The translations under genes and the position numbers were made by a program. The notes beneath the pieces were generated by a model. It was not told the origin of the DNA. It was given only the letters and a program-made list of their open reading frames with translations, and made no database searches. Shown in pieces: positions 8,657 through 16,876 of a stretch of DNA of 64,000 bases; position 1 is the first letter of the stretch, and every line of letters starts with the position of its first letter. This DNA comes from DATMQA01 sp035566895 (lineage in GTDB: Bacteria > Verrucomicrobiota > Verrucomicrobiia > Limisphaerales > UBA8199). Location of the stretch: contig DATMQA010000182.1 of the NCBI GenBank assembly GCA_035566895.1, forward strand, positions 1 through 64,000, written 5' to 3'.

Positions 8657-10057
8657 CTATTGGGTGGCTTTGGCCCCATCGGCGGGCGGTGCCTGTGGCG
8701 TCGAGTCTTTCTGCGGTTCGGCCGTGGCCGGTTCTGATTTGAGCCCCACACTGTTGACCGTAATGACGGCGTAAGCGTGTTTTTCGCCCACCTTTGCTGA
8801 GGCATCCACGAAACGCATTTTCGGCATCGGCTGATCCGGAGTATCGTGATACGTCATCGATTGGAATAATGGCCGTCCGAATTTGCCCACCGGCTTCTCC
8901 GGCACTTGAGCCAACTCTTTTCCATCGCGCATGACGATGAAACCGCCGATGCCGCTTTCGAAATCCGCTTCCGCGTCCCAACTGATTTCTCTTCCCTGAT
9001 CTCCCGCTTGGGTCACGCGCACGTCGAAAGGCGCAGGCGGCGGCGTAGTGTCGCCCACGGCGCCGGTTTTGACGTATTCCATCCAAGCCTTGGCGACCGC
9101 TTCGTTGGGCAGCCACACGGACTCCTCAGGCTTTCCGGCGTACTCAGCCGCCGGAACGGCGGTATCACCACCCAGCGGCGCCAGCCATGCCTGGCTCATG
9201 TCCACCGGTTTGAGTGTTTGGTCTTTGCTCCACTTGTCCGGCAGCCGCTTCGCCAGACAGGCGTCGAGGAACGGGATCGCGAAATAGCGGCTGTCGCCGC
9301 ATTCGTGGCCGGTCCGCGGGTCAGGCGCGAAGCCGGCCGGTGCGCCCTGATTTCGGTAAACCCGGTAGGTGGTCTGCAGGAGTTGGGTCAATCCCTTCTC
9401 CTTGACGCCGGTGCTGCACATCCGGGGAATGCCGTAACTGGAGGCCGGAATTTCGAACGGCGGGTACATGGCGGGCCGGTTGGTCCACACAAACCCGCAA
9501 CCGGAACGGTAGTAAACCGCCACGACGCGTTCGGGATGAAGTGTGCTCATGACATCCGCCCACCCGGCACCGGCCGAATGGCCCCACACGGCCCAGGGAA
9601 CGGTCGCCAACTCCGGATGACCGCTCTTAGTCGCGAATTCGTCCAGGGCCTTCAAGAAGGCTTTGTCCGAACCCAGGCGCGGGTCAAACCAGTAGTCCGA
9701 GCCTGCGGGTCCGAGGTCTCCATCGTTTAGCACGTGGTAGGCGGGACCGAGCAACACACAATCCCACTTCTTCGCCAAAGCCTGCCAATGCAAGTCGTAG
9801 GCGGCAGTGGAGCCCTCTTTGGACGCCGTCATCCCCGCGCCGTGCTGATGGACGATGATGCCGCGGCAGGTCTTCACGCCGTCAGGTATCCAGAGCGTGT
9901 AGGTGACGGCGATTCTCAATTCGCCCTCGACGGTCGATGCCGGATAATCGACCTTCAGATATCGTCCGGCTCCCCGCAGCATCCCGGTGCAACCAAGGAC
10001 GGCGGCAATGAACAAGGTGAGCGCCTTGCGACCGGGAGCCGGGCCGGCGCATGCCAT
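8657..10057 (-). CDS. secreted alpha/beta hydrolase with C-terminal FnIII-like domain
   Basis: First gene of the sugar operon, 466 residues if started at ATG 10057, where a signal peptide begins (ALTLFIAAVLGCTGMLRGAG). An in-frame start at 10246 would add 63 residues of non-protein-like sequence and is disfavoured. The catalytic serine is in WGHSAGAG (Ser161). An oxyanion-type HQHGAG lies upstream, and a late His in RTGHECGD is a candidate third member of the triad. Residues ~340-460 look like a fibronectin III domain (ISWDAEADFESGIGGFIV). Esterases of this kind often remove acetyl or other acyl groups from polysaccharides; here the partner glycosidases downstream support that, but the substrate is not shown. 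Confidence 0.8.
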   Translation of the reverse strand: MACAGPAPGRKALTLFIAAVLGCTGMLRGAGRYLKVDYPASTVEGELRIAVTYTLWIPDGVKTCRGIIVHQHGAGMTASKEGSTAAYDLHWQALAKKWDCVLLGPAYHVLNDGDLGPAGSDYWFDPRLGSDKAFLKALDEFATKSGHPELATVPWAVWGHSAGAGWADVMSTLHPERVVAVYYRSGCGFVWTNRPAMYPPFEIPASSYGIPRMCSTGVKEKGLTQLLQTTYRVYRNQGAPAGFAPDPRTGHECGDSRYFAIPFLDACLAKRLPDKWSKDQTLKPVDMSQAWLAPLGGDTAVPAAEYAGKPEESVWLPNEAVAKAWMEYVKTGAVGDTTPPPAPFDVRVTQAGDQGREISWDAEADFESGIGGFIVMRDGKELAQVPEKPVGKFGRPLFQSMTYHDTPDQPMPKMRFVDASAKVGEKHAYAVITVNSVGLKSEPATAEPQKDSTPQAPPADGAKATQ

Positions 10058-10793
10058 CGCCCGGAGAGGCCTTCTGCCTGAGGCAAGGAATCCATTGGGA
10101 TAGTCGGCCGGATGCTTCCCGAGATGGGGTGTGTGGCTGGTAGTCCAGTCGTTTTTCAAAGCAGAGTTTTCTTCACGGCGGGCATGGGCTCCATGCCGCA
10201 ACGCGCCAGCGGTTGTCACACTGCGAAAGAGGTCACCTCTCTTCATAGGGGGCGCTCGGAGAGCGTGCGGTTCATTGGTTCAGTCTCGTCAGGGTTCTGG
10301 CCCTTTTGATTCTGTCGTTGTGTTCACGTTTACCCCGCGGCGCTGCGCTCGATGCCAAAGCCACGGCGGATGGTGGCGGTGTCTGCCAAGTAGTGTATTG
10401 GGTTCCCTCACCAGAGCCATCCCCAAATGTGGGGAGGCCGTCGGGCAGTCCCCGGGATTGCCAAAACCAGGATCGCACCTGAACGTGGCCGGTCTCGCCA
10501 GTGTTTCAAACATCACTGTGGGCGTGGTCATAGATTCATTACGTTCCAGACTGCCACTCAAAATCAAGCAATAGCGGGGGACAGACGTGCGGCCTTTAGC
10601 TGAAAACTAATTTAGTGGTTCACACCCCCCCGCCTCCCATTGGGTCTCGGCAGCTAGCTCCCGGGTCATTAGCCAATCAGCCAATTGGATGCGATGCCGC
10701 TCGCGCTCCAGCAGCGAGGGAGTGCTGCCCGGCGGAATCCTGCCCGCGCGAGATTTCGCTCATAAAGAATGTCTCTGGTAAACAACCAAGGGC
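10058..10793. other. long spacer upstream of the glycosidase operon
   Basis: No gene that I can support. Several frames are open (for example 10131-10574 plus and 10289-10567 minus), but they lack a ribosome-binding site, protein-like composition and recognisable motifs. The minus-strand operon promoter should lie here, and the 10794 end of the VWA gene also faces it. I see no clear terminator or palindrome. Confidence 0.4.
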
Positions 10794-13694
10794 TTACCAG
10801 AGCCGCACGCGATAAAATCGCGGTGAGTTGGTGGCAGCCGAGTCCATCAGTGTTTGCAAACCGCCATTGCCTCGCACCATGGTGGTTGAAGTCCAGGTCG
10901 TGGCCTTTAACGAGGTCGTATATTCCAGCACGTAGTTTTTCCCCGGATAAGTCGATAGGACCAGGCTGAACTGGTTGCCGGCATGGCATGCGCGCATGAG
11001 TTTGGGCTGGCATAGGCCAACCAGGAAAACGCTGTGCGCTTCGCCGGCAGCCATGGCCGCGATATTGAAGAGGTTGGTCGGGTAATTGCATTGCCCATCC
11101 CAGTTGTTGCCCCAGGCGGCCACCGACGCGTCGGCTTTGATGGCCAGGCTGTGTTTGCCGCCGCCCACCACGGCCACGGCATTGGTCAGGTTTGCCGGCG
11201 CCTGGCATTGGCCTTCGGAATTGTCGCCCCAGGCCACCACGGTCCCGTTGCTTCGGACGGCCAGGCTGTGGTATTCGCCCGCCCCGATAGCCTGCACGCC
11301 GTTGAGATTCGGCGGCACCATCGATTCCCCGGCGAAGTTGCCGTTGGCATCAGAGTTATCGCCCCAGGCCACGACCGTGCCATCCGCCCGCAGTGCCAGG
11401 CTGTGGTTGCCACTGGCGGCAATCGCCACGACATTTTTGAGCCCGACCGGCACCGCGGTTTGCCCATAGTTGTTGTCCCCCCAGGCCCCGACCGTGCCGT
11501 CCTCCTGCAGTGCTAGGCTGTGCCAGAAGCCCCCCGCCACGGCCACGACATTGGACAGGCCTGCCGGTGTGGCGCATTGATGATAATCGTTGGCACCCCA
11601 AGCCGCGACCGAACGATCGGCCCGCAGCGCCAGGCTGTGGTAGCCCCCGCCGGCAACCTGAACCACATCGGCTAGGCCTTTGGGAGGATTGCATTGTCCG
11701 TCGTAGTTTTCGCCCCACGCGAGAACGGTGCCATCCCCGAGCAGAACCAGAGTGTGGTACGCGCCGGCGGCAATGGCCACCGGATTGGTCGCGATAAGGC
11801 ACGGTTCGGCCTGGCCCAGGGCATTATCGCCGCGCAGGATCAAGGGAATGACCGTCAGGGAAGCGTTGGCGCTGTTGGTGGCGCCATAAGGATTGGCAAC
11901 CCGCACCGAATAAACGCCCGCATCGGTACCGTTCGGAGCAGGAAGGGTGAACCCATTCGAGGTGGCTCCGGGAATATCGTTGCCATTCCAGCGCCATTGA
12001 TAAGCCAACCGGGGAGTGCCGCCTGCCAGCACTGAGAAGGTCACCGGGTTGCCGGCAGTGGTCAGTTGGCTTACCGGGTCGGTGATAATAAACGGTAAGG
12101 TAGGGCCGGTCTTATAACTGACCTGATCAACGAAGCCGGCATCCAGCCCGGCGCTTTGCGAGACGTCCTTGGTGTACGCCCACACCAGCGTCTGGGGACC
12201 GCCGGGCAAAAGCAAGCTGACCTGTTTCCACCCCGTCTCACCCGAAATTTCGGCGGTCAGGTTGGTGGTCCCACCGCCGTAGCTCAAAAAGCTCAGCCGA
12301 TCCGCGTTGGTTTGGGAGGAGACTTTCCACCAAAAGGAGAGTGTGCCCGGACCGTTGGTCGTGGTGGTCAGGCTCGTTTGCTGGCCGTCTCCGATGAAAT
12401 AGCTGCGGCCGGAAGCGACGCCGTCGTGGGAAACGTTCGCCTGTCCGAACCACGGACGGCCGCTGTCCGTGGCCCAGGCGAGATTGCTGTTGTTGAGCGC
12501 CATAGGCAACGTCAACGTCGGGAAGACATGGATCAACACCGACCTCGACAGGTACCCGACGCCCTTGTCGTCCACCGCGCGCAGCGTGAACGCGTAATCT
12601 CCTCCCGGCGTGCCGGCGGGCACGGTGACTGCCAGATTGAAGTCCCGCGTGTCCCCGGAGCACGTCTGGCCATAGGCACTCGGAACGGTGGCCAGCCAGG
12701 AACTGAAAGCCGTTGGTTCCGCCACCACTTGCAGGCTGCTTACGCAAGTAATCGTCAGGCTGTTGGTGATCTCGTGCATGAGATCGTTGATCAGGGTGCT
12801 GTTGGTGCTCTGGAACGCCTTGCCTCCGGTTCTTCCGGTCCAGTTGGTCCAATAATTAAAATAATAGTCGGTGAAAGCACCGCTGCTCACGCGAGCCGCG
12901 AGCAGGACCACATGGTTCGAGGCCATTGCGGCCAGCACCGTTTGTAGGTCCAGGTCGTCGCTGGTTCCCAGGACGCCGTCGCGACCCGGATCTCCGCCGG
13001 TGGTAAAGACATTCGTGCCGGTGCCGGCAATTCCCTCGTTCAGATTGCAGTCATGCGGCACTGCATCCCCGAAATTGACCACGACCTTTTTCGCCCCCGT
13101 CCGCCACATCACGTTGGGGTCGGTGTAGCTCTCATAAAGGGCGCGCGTGTAGGCCTCGGGAAAGTCAGACCCGCCTCCGAGGCTCAAACGATTAATCGCC
13201 CCGGAAACCGCGGTTGTGTTGGACGTCATCCCCTGGCTCAACAGGTAGGGGTAATCCCCGGGCTCGCCGTACGGGATCAGGCCGAAACCATCAACATAGT
13301 TCGAATAACCACAGGAGCCGTACACGCCGGGGTAATCCATGAACGACGCCACCCCGTAATGAAAATCCACCCCCGTGGCCTCCAGCGAATCCATGAGGCT
13401 AACCGCGTTCGCCTTCGCCGTATTGATTACGCCATACATGCTCGAGGTGCAGTCAAATGAAAACAAAACGTCCGCCGTCGGTGGAAGCGCCGCCAGTGTC
13501 ACGCTCACGCTGGCGTTGGCTGATTGGCCGGGGTAAAGCGTCGCTTCGATATCGGCAGCCATCAAATGGCCCCCGGCCAGGACGGCGCCCCCAACCCCAA
13601 GGCCCACGACGAGGCTGGCCGAGCCAAGAAGGTTGACGACGAGTTTGCGGATCGCCCTTGGCGAGCCGTTGTGGGAAAGTTGGGCCTTTAGCAT
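10794..13694 (-). CDS. giant secreted protein: VWA domain, Ig-like domain, seven RCC1-type repeats
   Basis: A 966-residue exported protein with a long hydrophobic leader (to ~47). A von Willebrand A domain (~75-330) carries a MIDAS-like D81-C-T83-S-S85 motif; T replaces the first Ser of the classic DxSxS. A jelly-roll or LamG-like part (~400-530) and an immunoglobulin-like domain (~535-620, ending in DAGVYSVRVANPYG) follow. Seven RCC1-type blades come next (~625-905), each with the signature HSLAL-x-DGTVVAWGDN, enough for a seven-bladed propeller. The last ~60 residues form a Y-x-LEYTTSL...W...RFYRV module shared with two other proteins of this window. A role in adhesion or surface interaction is inferred from the architecture only. 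Confidence 0.85.
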   Translation of the reverse strand: MLKAQLSHNGSPRAIRKLVVNLLGSASLVVGLGVGGAVLAGGHLMAADIEATLYPGQSANASVSVTLAALPPTADVLFSFDCTSSMYGVINTAKANAVSLMDSLEATGVDFHYGVASFMDYPGVYGSCGYSNYVDGFGLIPYGEPGDYPYLLSQGMTSNTTAVSGAINRLSLGGGSDFPEAYTRALYESYTDPNVMWRTGAKKVVVNFGDAVPHDCNLNEGIAGTGTNVFTTGGDPGRDGVLGTSDDLDLQTVLAAMASNHVVLLAARVSSGAFTDYYFNYWTNWTGRTGGKAFQSTNSTLINDLMHEITNSLTITCVSSLQVVAEPTAFSSWLATVPSAYGQTCSGDTRDFNLAVTVPAGTPGGDYAFTLRAVDDKGVGYLSRSVLIHVFPTLTLPMALNNSNLAWATDSGRPWFGQANVSHDGVASGRSYFIGDGQQTSLTTTTNGPGTLSFWWKVSSQTNADRLSFLSYGGGTTNLTAEISGETGWKQVSLLLPGGPQTLVWAYTKDVSQSAGLDAGFVDQVSYKTGPTLPFIITDPVSQLTTAGNPVTFSVLAGGTPRLAYQWRWNGNDIPGATSNGFTLPAPNGTDAGVYSVRVANPYGATNSANASLTVIPLILRGDNALGQAEPCLIATNPVAIAAGAYHTLVLLGDGTVLAWGENYDGQCNPPKGLADVVQVAGGGYHSLALRADRSVAAWGANDYHQCATPAGLSNVVAVAGGFWHSLALQEDGTVGAWGDNNYGQTAVPVGLKNVVAIAASGNHSLALRADGTVVAWGDNSDANGNFAGESMVPPNLNGVQAIGAGEYHSLAVRSNGTVVAWGDNSEGQCQAPANLTNAVAVVGGGKHSLAIKADASVAAWGNNWDGQCNYPTNLFNIAAMAAGEAHSVFLVGLCQPKLMRACHAGNQFSLVLSTYPGKNYVLEYTTSLKATTWTSTTMVRGNGGLQTLMDSAATNSPRFYRVRLW

Positions 13695-14031
13695 AATAGT
13701 TGCCTTCCGAACGCACCTGGGAGAGCCACCCTCTCCGCCTGCGTGCCACTATTTAAGCCCCCGATACCGTCAAGAGACAAGTACTATTTTTCATGCAAAA
13801 TATGCGTACGTGTCAGTAATACTTATCTTAAGTATAAGTGTCGAATCGCTTGTTCTCCCTCCCTTGGAAATTCAAACGCGACCCTCAAGCCCGCGCCCAA
13901 CATTTCCGCTCCCGGATGCTTCCGATAAACAGTCGAGAAGGCTTCGACCACTGCTCTTACTACTTAGCATCGGCAAAAGCCCTCCGTTCCCTCCGTTTTC
14001 TCCTGTTCTTCCTGAATTTCCGCCCCAGCAG
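13695..14031. other. spacer between the two giant surface-protein genes
   Basis: About 340 bases without a convincing gene. The part near 13780-13850 is AT-rich and should hold the promoter of the downstream minus-strand VWA/RCC1 gene. It contains the palindrome listed separately at 13821-13839. Confidence 0.5.
13821..13839. promoter_or_regulatory. AT-rich palindrome, possible operator
   Basis: ACTTATCTTAAGTATAAGT reads nearly the same on both strands (six-base arms ACTTAT/ATAAGT around CTTAAG, with one extra T). It lies about 130 bp upstream of the VWA/RCC1 start, within AT-rich sequence unlike the GC-rich surroundings. A regulator-binding site or the AT-rich promoter core are both possible. 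Confidence 0.3.
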
Positions 14032-16485
14032 TTAAGGGATTTCCCGCATCCGGTAGACGCGGAAGTTGATCCCCGGCGCGGCATTGGTCACATCCAGCGA
14101 AAAGATGCTATTGGTCGCCAGCGGAGTCCAGTTGCTCAGATCGGAGGAATAGTCAATCACATACGTCGCGCCGAAGGTCGCGCTGGCGTGGAATTTGAAC
14201 GCATTGCCCGTAAGCATCTGCGGCTTGGAGAGCTGCATCACCGGCGGCGGTGTGAAATCAATCTGATCGTTCCAGCGGGCGATGTAACCCGAATCGCTCA
14301 AGCCGGCGGTTTCGAAGATGCCGCCCACAAACAGATCGTTGCCCCACGCTGCCAGCGCGCTGACCCGCGGGCTGCTCTCGTCGTTGCCGGCGCCGCTGCC
14401 GAGGGCTTGCCATTGGGCGCCGTCCCACCGGGCGATCGCGCGGGTAATCACGCTGCCGCCGGCGTTGGTAATCGTCCCGCCGGCATAGAGATACCCGCCG
14501 ATCTTGGCCAGCGCCCGCACCGACGCCGTGCCATTGGCAAACATTCCCTGGCCCAGCGTGGACCAGGTCGCTCCATCCCACTGGGCGATGCCCCGCGCCG
14601 TAGCGCCGCCCGCCGTCGTGAAGGTGCCCCCGACATACAGCACCGAGCCGTCGAACAGCAGCGCACTGACGCTATTGTTGAGGCCATTGCCTGTCCCGGT
14701 GCCAAGTGAATACCAGAAGCTGCCATCCCAGGCCGCAATGCGGTTGGCCGTCACCCCGTCCATGTTGGTAAACGAACCCGCCGCGTAAACCAGTCCGTTG
14801 CCGGCCACGCAGATCGCGCTGACCGTCCCGTTGCCATTGACCCCTGAGTTCAGCGGCAGCCACCCGTTAACCGCGTCCCAGCTCGCAATGTGGTTGACCG
14901 TGTAGTACCCACCCGGAGCATAATACGCGTTGGTAAACGCGCCCCCGACATACACCTCAGTGTCGCTGGCGTCGATCGCGAAGACCGATGCATCGACACC
15001 ATAACCCAGCGGCGACCAGTTCGCGCCATCCCACACCGCGACGTCGTCCACCGTCTGCCCTCCCGCAATCGCAAAATCTCCACCGACATACACCCCGTCG
15101 GACCGCGCTTTGATCGCGCGCACCGCCGGAGTGAACCCGGCAAACGAACCGCTCACGCCGTCACCCAGCGCGTTCCAGTTGGTCCCATCCCAGCGCGCGA
15201 TGCGCGAGGCCACCGTCGTGCCGGCCGCGGCAAAGAAGCCCCCCATATACAGCCCGTCGCTCCCCAGCCCGAGCGCCTGCACAAAAAAATGCGTGCCCTG
15301 CGCCGGCTTGCCCGTAATCCCATACCAGTTCGTGCCATCGAAACGCACGATATGGTCCCCGATGGTATTGCTGGCCAGGTTGAACGTGCCCGCAAAATAA
15401 ATCGAGCCGGAGTTGGAAACCGCCCGGATGCCCGAGCCGTTGATTCCGCCCAGGTTGTACCACGCGTTGCCGTCCCACTTGGCCACTTGCGCCGCCGCGA
15501 TGCCACCGGCATTGGTAAAGTTGCCGCTGGCATATAGGTCCGAACCGAGGAACGCCAGCGCGTCCACCGGTGTGCTGCCCGATGGGCCCTTAAGACCCGC
15601 CCCCAGCGCGGACCACGTGGTGCCATTCCATTTGGCAATGTTCAGCGCTGCAACGCCGCCCGCGCTCGCGAATTTTCCGCCGGCGTACAGGTCGGTGCCC
15701 AGGAACTGGAACGATGAGACAGCGTCTCCCACCGCGCCGCCAACGCCGCCACCGATTTGGGACCACGAGGCCCCATTCCAAACCGCCAGATTCGTGGCGG
15801 CCGTAGTCCCGGCGTTGGTAAACGAGCCGCCTATATAAATCTGGCCATTACGCAAGGCGATGGCCCCGACGACTGAGTTCAGGGCGTTGTAATAGCCGAT
15901 GCCGCCCCCAATCGACGACCAGTTCGTGCCATTCCATTTGGCGAAGTTCGTGTTGAACACGCCGCCCACATTGGTGAAGCTGCCTCCGACATACAGGTTT
16001 GTCCCGTCGGTCGTCAGGCATAACACCGCCCCTTTGAATCCGCCCACCCCGGACCAGTTGGCGCCGTCCCATTTGGCCAGCCCAACCGCCGGCACCCCGG
16101 CCACCCCAAGGAAAACGCCGCCGACATACACGTTGCCATTCAGAAACGCGTAGTCCTCCACCACGGTAGTGCCTCCGTTGACTTGGCCCAGAATGCTCCA
16201 GTTGGTGCCGTCGAAAACGCTGATGAAAGCATTCGTATCGACCAGCCCGGCGTTCAGGTTGTAGCCGCCGGTGTAGAGCAAGTTGCCATTGAACCGCAGC
16301 GAAAAGTTTCGAGACGCGGTGCCGGGCATGTTGAATTGCCGGTCCCAATGCCCGTCGCCCGGAACGCCCCGGGCACCAAGGCCCAGCCCAAAGCTCAAAC
16401 CAAAAACCAGCAGCGCTTTGGCGGAAGCGAAAAGGGATTGAACGACTGCCAACTTGGACCAGAAGAAGCGGTGATGGTGACCCAT
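14032..16485 (-). CDS. secreted WDG-repeat (kelch-like) beta-propeller protein
   Basis: An 817-residue exported protein, leader to about residue 45. Thirteen to fourteen repeats of ~50 residues fill residues 50-740, each of the form VYVGGxFTNAGGxxAxxIA followed by (K/R/V)WDGxxWSxLGxG. Such repeats predict two or more stacked beta-propellers. The final ~70 residues (TYVIDYSSDLSNW...FRVYRM) match the same C-terminal module as the neighbouring VWA/RCC1 protein. It is transcribed in the same direction as that gene but 337 nt away, so it probably has its own promoter. Function unknown; a surface or matrix role is inferred. The many near-identical repeats suggest expansion by recombination. Confidence 0.82.
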   Translation of the reverse strand: MGHHHRFFWSKLAVVQSLFASAKALLVFGLSFGLGLGARGVPGDGHWDRQFNMPGTASRNFSLRFNGNLLYTGGYNLNAGLVDTNAFISVFDGTNWSILGQVNGGTTVVEDYAFLNGNVYVGGVFLGVAGVPAVGLAKWDGANWSGVGGFKGAVLCLTTDGTNLYVGGSFTNVGGVFNTNFAKWNGTNWSSIGGGIGYYNALNSVVGAIALRNGQIYIGGSFTNAGTTAATNLAVWNGASWSQIGGGVGGAVGDAVSSFQFLGTDLYAGGKFASAGGVAALNIAKWNGTTWSALGAGLKGPSGSTPVDALAFLGSDLYASGNFTNAGGIAAAQVAKWDGNAWYNLGGINGSGIRAVSNSGSIYFAGTFNLASNTIGDHIVRFDGTNWYGITGKPAQGTHFFVQALGLGSDGLYMGGFFAAAGTTVASRIARWDGTNWNALGDGVSGSFAGFTPAVRAIKARSDGVYVGGDFAIAGGQTVDDVAVWDGANWSPLGYGVDASVFAIDASDTEVYVGGAFTNAYYAPGGYYTVNHIASWDAVNGWLPLNSGVNGNGTVSAICVAGNGLVYAAGSFTNMDGVTANRIAAWDGSFWYSLGTGTGNGLNNSVSALLFDGSVLYVGGTFTTAGGATARGIAQWDGATWSTLGQGMFANGTASVRALAKIGGYLYAGGTITNAGGSVITRAIARWDGAQWQALGSGAGNDESSPRVSALAAWGNDLFVGGIFETAGLSDSGYIARWNDQIDFTPPPVMQLSKPQMLTGNAFKFHASATFGATYVIDYSSDLSNWTPLATNSIFSLDVTNAAPGINFRVYRMREIP

Positions 16486-16876
16486 GACCTGTAAGTTAAA
16501 TCACAGACTACGCCCAATGTCAATCTTCAATTCAACTCGATCGCGACCAAACTCTACCAAAATTTAACAAGTGCCTTCGCCTCGGGTCTTCTTTGCCGCG
16601 CTCCTTTATCATTCCACTAGGTTACTTCGTGCATTAACAAAACCTAATTCGTTCGCACCCCCTTAAAAAGTAGCCTTCAACCTCGCGACTGGCACTGTAC
16701 CCGCTGTCTCATTCTTTGGTCGCTTATGCGTACCAGTGCCGACATAGTCAAATCTCGGCTGCGATTCCCATCCCTGGGAAACAGCCGGCCCGCTTACTGC
16801 CGTCAGGCCTGTCCGTGCTTCGTCGCACAACCCGTTCCCGTTCTTTCACCGTTTCACCGTTTCAGCGTTTAAATCT
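16486..16876. other. divergent spacer
   Basis: About 390 bases between two divergent genes, so promoters for both should lie here. Apart from the TTTCACCG repeat at its right end I see no gene, hairpin or known RNA motif. Confidence 0.45.
16844..16870. repeat. short tandem repeat, unit TTTCACCG/TTTCAGCG
   Basis: Three consecutive 8-bp units (TTTCACCG, TTTCACCG, TTTCAGCG) end six bases before the ATG of the next gene. The same unit recurs at 21946-21990. Confidence 0.75.

Noticed and set aside
8649..9116. N-terminal extension of the GH95-like frame up to 9116
   Set aside because: The extra 156 residues are basic and repeat-like, lie over the upstream hydrolase gene, and come before the signal peptide at 8648.
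10131..10574. 147-codon plus-strand frame
   Set aside because: Low-quality sequence, no ribosome-binding site, no motif, within a spacer.
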